Source: Candidatus Methanolliviera sp. GoM_asphalt
Lineage (GTDB): Archaea > Halobacteriota > Methanoliparia > Methanoliparales > Methanoliparaceae
Direction of reading: 5' to 3'
Assembly (NCBI GenBank): GCA_902158745.1
Contig: CABGHH010000081.1
Location: forward strand, 1-7,113
Length of the DNA stretch: 7,113 nucleotides
This document shows, piece after piece, positions 5,193 through 7,113 of the stretch. Under the pieces are notes generated by a model. It was not told the DNA's origin. It was given only the letters and a program-made list of their open reading frames with translations, and made no database searches. Within the stretch, counting starts at the first letter, position 1. The number at the start of each line of letters is the position of its first letter. The position numbers and the translations under genes are program-made.

Positions 5193-7113
5193 CTATTCTC
5201 TGATTTTTTTTTTTAGTCTTGTGTCTCTCTTGTGGAATCTCGTGGTTTGTTTGTGAAACCAAGAATTCTTGTAATGTGTGCACAGCGTGAAAGCCACTGA
5301 CAGAGGTATCACAAAGGGGAGCAAATATGCGCCGACAACGGCGCAGAGAGGTATTGCGTATCCAAGGAACCCAAGCGAGAATATAGCTGCGATGAACACG
5401 AGAACCGCACCCGCACCAACGGAAAGCGATTTCAAAAACTTCTTTTTCTCTTCTCTCAGTAACAGAACCGCTGCTGCTGCCAATCCGAGCAGCATAAGAA
5501 GGACGAACCAAAAACCGTTCAACATGAACCGTGAGAAATATACTAACGGAGTGATCAAAGTCACTCTTGAAGCGGCTCTCAATCCATCGTTTTCTCTTAA
5601 TGCATCTGCAATTGGAGGGCTCGTTGCATAATAAGAGTAAACGAAAGCTTCTCCAATCGGATTCGTCATGAGCACAGCATCTCGGAAATCACGAAGCACG
5701 TTTATATTCTCGTCCAAAGGCGTTCCGTAGGTTGCGGTTGCTATATAACATGGCGATTCTGTCTCTACAGTCCATACCCAGGTCTGTATATCGGTTCCAT
5801 TTGCATTCGTTGCGATTGCTGATACGTTGTGTTCGCCTGCTACTTCCGCAAGCAGCCAGTAATTAGCTTCCGTTACTTTTTCATACGTGAACAAAAACGA
5901 ATCATTCAGATACCAGCTCACGTTTACCTTTTGATCTACAGTAACGTTAAAAGACCTCCAATTGCCTACAATATCGTTAACTGGCGATGGCGGATCAAAT
6001 GATGTGATTTTAGGAGCTGCTGTTTTTCCTCCGAGTCCAAACAAACATAAATGCGACACGTTTGCCCATACAAAACCCTTGTATCCCTTTCCATACAGTT
6101 CCTCATCCGTAGTATCCACGCCAGTCTCAAAGACCCACTCCAAATCAGCAGAAAGTTTCGTCCACCTGCCAGCGGATTCATTGAAATAATACCACCTCAA
6201 CGTGCTCTCATTTATATCTCCCGTATCTTTTGCATCTCCATCGCCTGTTCTTTCCAGGTCGGACGCCGTGTAATACATCCTGCTCCATGCCCAGTTGATT
6301 ATATCCCCGGTTTCGTTCTGCACATTCTCGCTCACATTTATCTCGAAATACCTTCCAACCGCTTCTTCATCGTCTACCAGTCCGGAGTCATGACTCAATG
6401 CAAAAGGAGTTGTCGAGGCGTTGTACCTGTTCATTTCCACTGTTGGCGTTACCATTTCCTCAAGGTCAACCCAGATGAAGGAATCAATCTCTTTTATCGC
6501 CTCCACCCTGAAAAAGTCCCTTGGAGATGGGTACTCCACGTAAACCGAATCTGGCAGTACCGTCACCTTCGTGCTTTTAAGTATGTTCAAAACACGCCAG
6601 TGGTCAGAATGATATGGATGCGAGAGCATCACGATTGTCTGCGTGCTGTTCCATATCCCGTACCCGACGGCAAACCGGTAATAATCAGATTCCTGCATCT
6701 GCGTGAGTAGTTCTCCGGAATATTTCAAAAGGTCGTGAGTTATGTTTCCGGCTGTTTCGTTCCCTGCATCCGGTCTGCCCACGAGCACGATGTATTGCGC
6801 ATCCGAGTAATTCGACTTCACTTCGTCTGGTGAAACGACAGAGACATTGGTGTATCGTGCGAGTTTATCCACGAACTCGTACGTATCCTCGTCCGGGTCG
6901 TAGGCGAGAATCACTCGCTCTACATTCGTTGTATAAGAATCCGTGTCTTCAAGGTCATTTACTCCGTCATTATCGGTATCCCAGAACAGCGGATTGGTGC
7001 CCAATTCCAGTTCCCTTAAGTCCGCGAGCCCATCGCTATCCGTATCGTTGCACAGCGGATTCAACCACAGGTCTATCTCGTCACCATCCGGAACACCGTC
7101 GTAATCGGTGTCA
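5193..7113 (-). CDS. Surface protein with TSP3-like repeats, Ig-like domain, CFI-box and C-terminal membrane helices (5' end off window)
   Basis: The frame enters from the right edge with no start inside and ends at TAG 5195-5193, giving 639 visible residues. A TTG at 7064 could be called as a start, but the coding signature (D-T-D-Y-D-G, D-G-D-E) continues upstream of it, so the gene is 5'-partial. Residues 1-50 are TSP3-like, with motifs such as D-T-D-S-D-G and D-T-D-N-D-G. Residues 55-200 look alpha/beta and include I-V-L-V-G-R-P-D-A-G; the family is not recognised. Residues 210-365 are beta-rich with many sequons. Residues 367-450 resemble an archaeal Ig/PKD-like domain ending N-G-T-D-I-Q-T-W-V-W-T-V. 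The CFI-box begins at Cys455 (C-Y-I-A-T-A-T-Y-G) and extends to about 530. Membrane helices lie near 534-552, 564-587 and 589-611, followed by a Lys/Arg-rich tail. The expected topology is an extracellular body with a C-terminal anchor. The function is unknown; a structural or adhesive envelope role is inferred. Confidence 0.92.
   Translation of the reverse strand, partial: DTDYDGVPDGDEIDLWLNPLCNDTDSDGLADLRELELGTNPLFWDTDNDGVNDLEDTDSYTTNVERVILAYDPDEDTYEFVDKLARYTNVSVVSPDEVKSNYSDAQYIVLVGRPDAGNETAGNITHDLLKYSGELLTQMQESDYYRFAVGYGIWNSTQTIVMLSHPYHSDHWRVLNILKSTKVTVLPDSVYVEYPSPRDFFRVEAIKEIDSFIWVDLEEMVTPTVEMNRYNASTTPFALSHDSGLVDDEEAVGRYFEINVSENVQNETGDIINWAWSRMYYTASDLERTGDGDAKDTGDINESTLRWYYFNESAGRWTKLSADLEWVFETGVDTTDEELYGKGYKGFVWANVSHLCLFGLGGKTAAPKITSFDPPSPVNDIVGNWRSFNVTVDQKVNVSWYLNDSFLFTYEKVTEANYWLLAEVAGEHNVSAIATNANGTDIQTWVWTVETESPCYIATATYGTPLDENINVLRDFRDAVLMTNPIGEAFVYSYYATSPPIADALRENDGLRAASRVTLITPLVYFSRFMLNGFWFVLLMLLGLAAAAVLLLREEKKKFLKSLSVGAGAVLVFIAAIFSLGFLGYAIPLCAVVGAYLLPFVIPLSVAFTLCTHYKNSWFHKQTTRFHKRDTRLKKKIRE

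Noticed and set aside
6051..6710. 219-codon plus-strand frame
   Set aside because: It is antisense to the sequon-rich middle of the CFI-box gene and shows no recognisable motif.
7062..7064. TTG as the start of the CFI-box gene
   Set aside because: TSP3-type Asp motifs continue in frame from this codon to the window edge, so it is an internal Leu.

Overview
The window looks archaeal and probably euryarchaeal; large, repeat-rich surface proteins of this kind are common in Methanosarcinales, Methanophagales and Syntrophoarchaeum-type lineages, but the lineage is my inference. Support comes from three things. There is a BRE/TATA promoter set for a nearly leaderless start. T-rich terminator-like tracts lie in the intergenic gap. 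Both proteins are exported, rich in N-x-S/T sequons, and built from calcium-binding thrombospondin type 3 (TSP3), FG-GAP, NHL and CFI-box modules.

Layout: only two genes, both on the minus strand and both cut by a window edge. From 7113 down to 5193 runs the C-terminal 639 residues of a surface protein: TSP3-like Asp repeats, an uncharacterised alpha/beta region, a sequon-rich beta region, an Ig-like domain, a CFI-box and three C-terminal membrane segments. Next is a 399-base AT-rich gap (4794-5192). It holds a hairpin plus T-tract, a second T-rich tract, a three-copy 10-bp repeat, and the promoter of the next gene. From 4793 to the left edge runs a giant exported protein (1597 residues visible, C-terminus missing). 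It has a signal peptide, a six-repeat NHL beta-propeller, TSP3 calcium repeats, ten 62-residue FG-GAP-like repeats in two blocks of five (186-bp DNA units), a beta-rich region, and hydrophobic segments running off the edge.

The two genes share direction and style (signal or anchor, Asp-rich calcium motifs, many sequons) but appear to be separate transcription units. They are best read as neighbouring cell-surface, adhesin- or S-layer-associated proteins. No enzyme, RNA gene, CRISPR array or insertion sequence is visible. Long plus-strand open frames, including one of 639 codons over the repeat array, are antisense shadows of the 186-bp repeat. The most notable feature is the 5+5 repeat array, whose internal order suggests duplication of part of a block.
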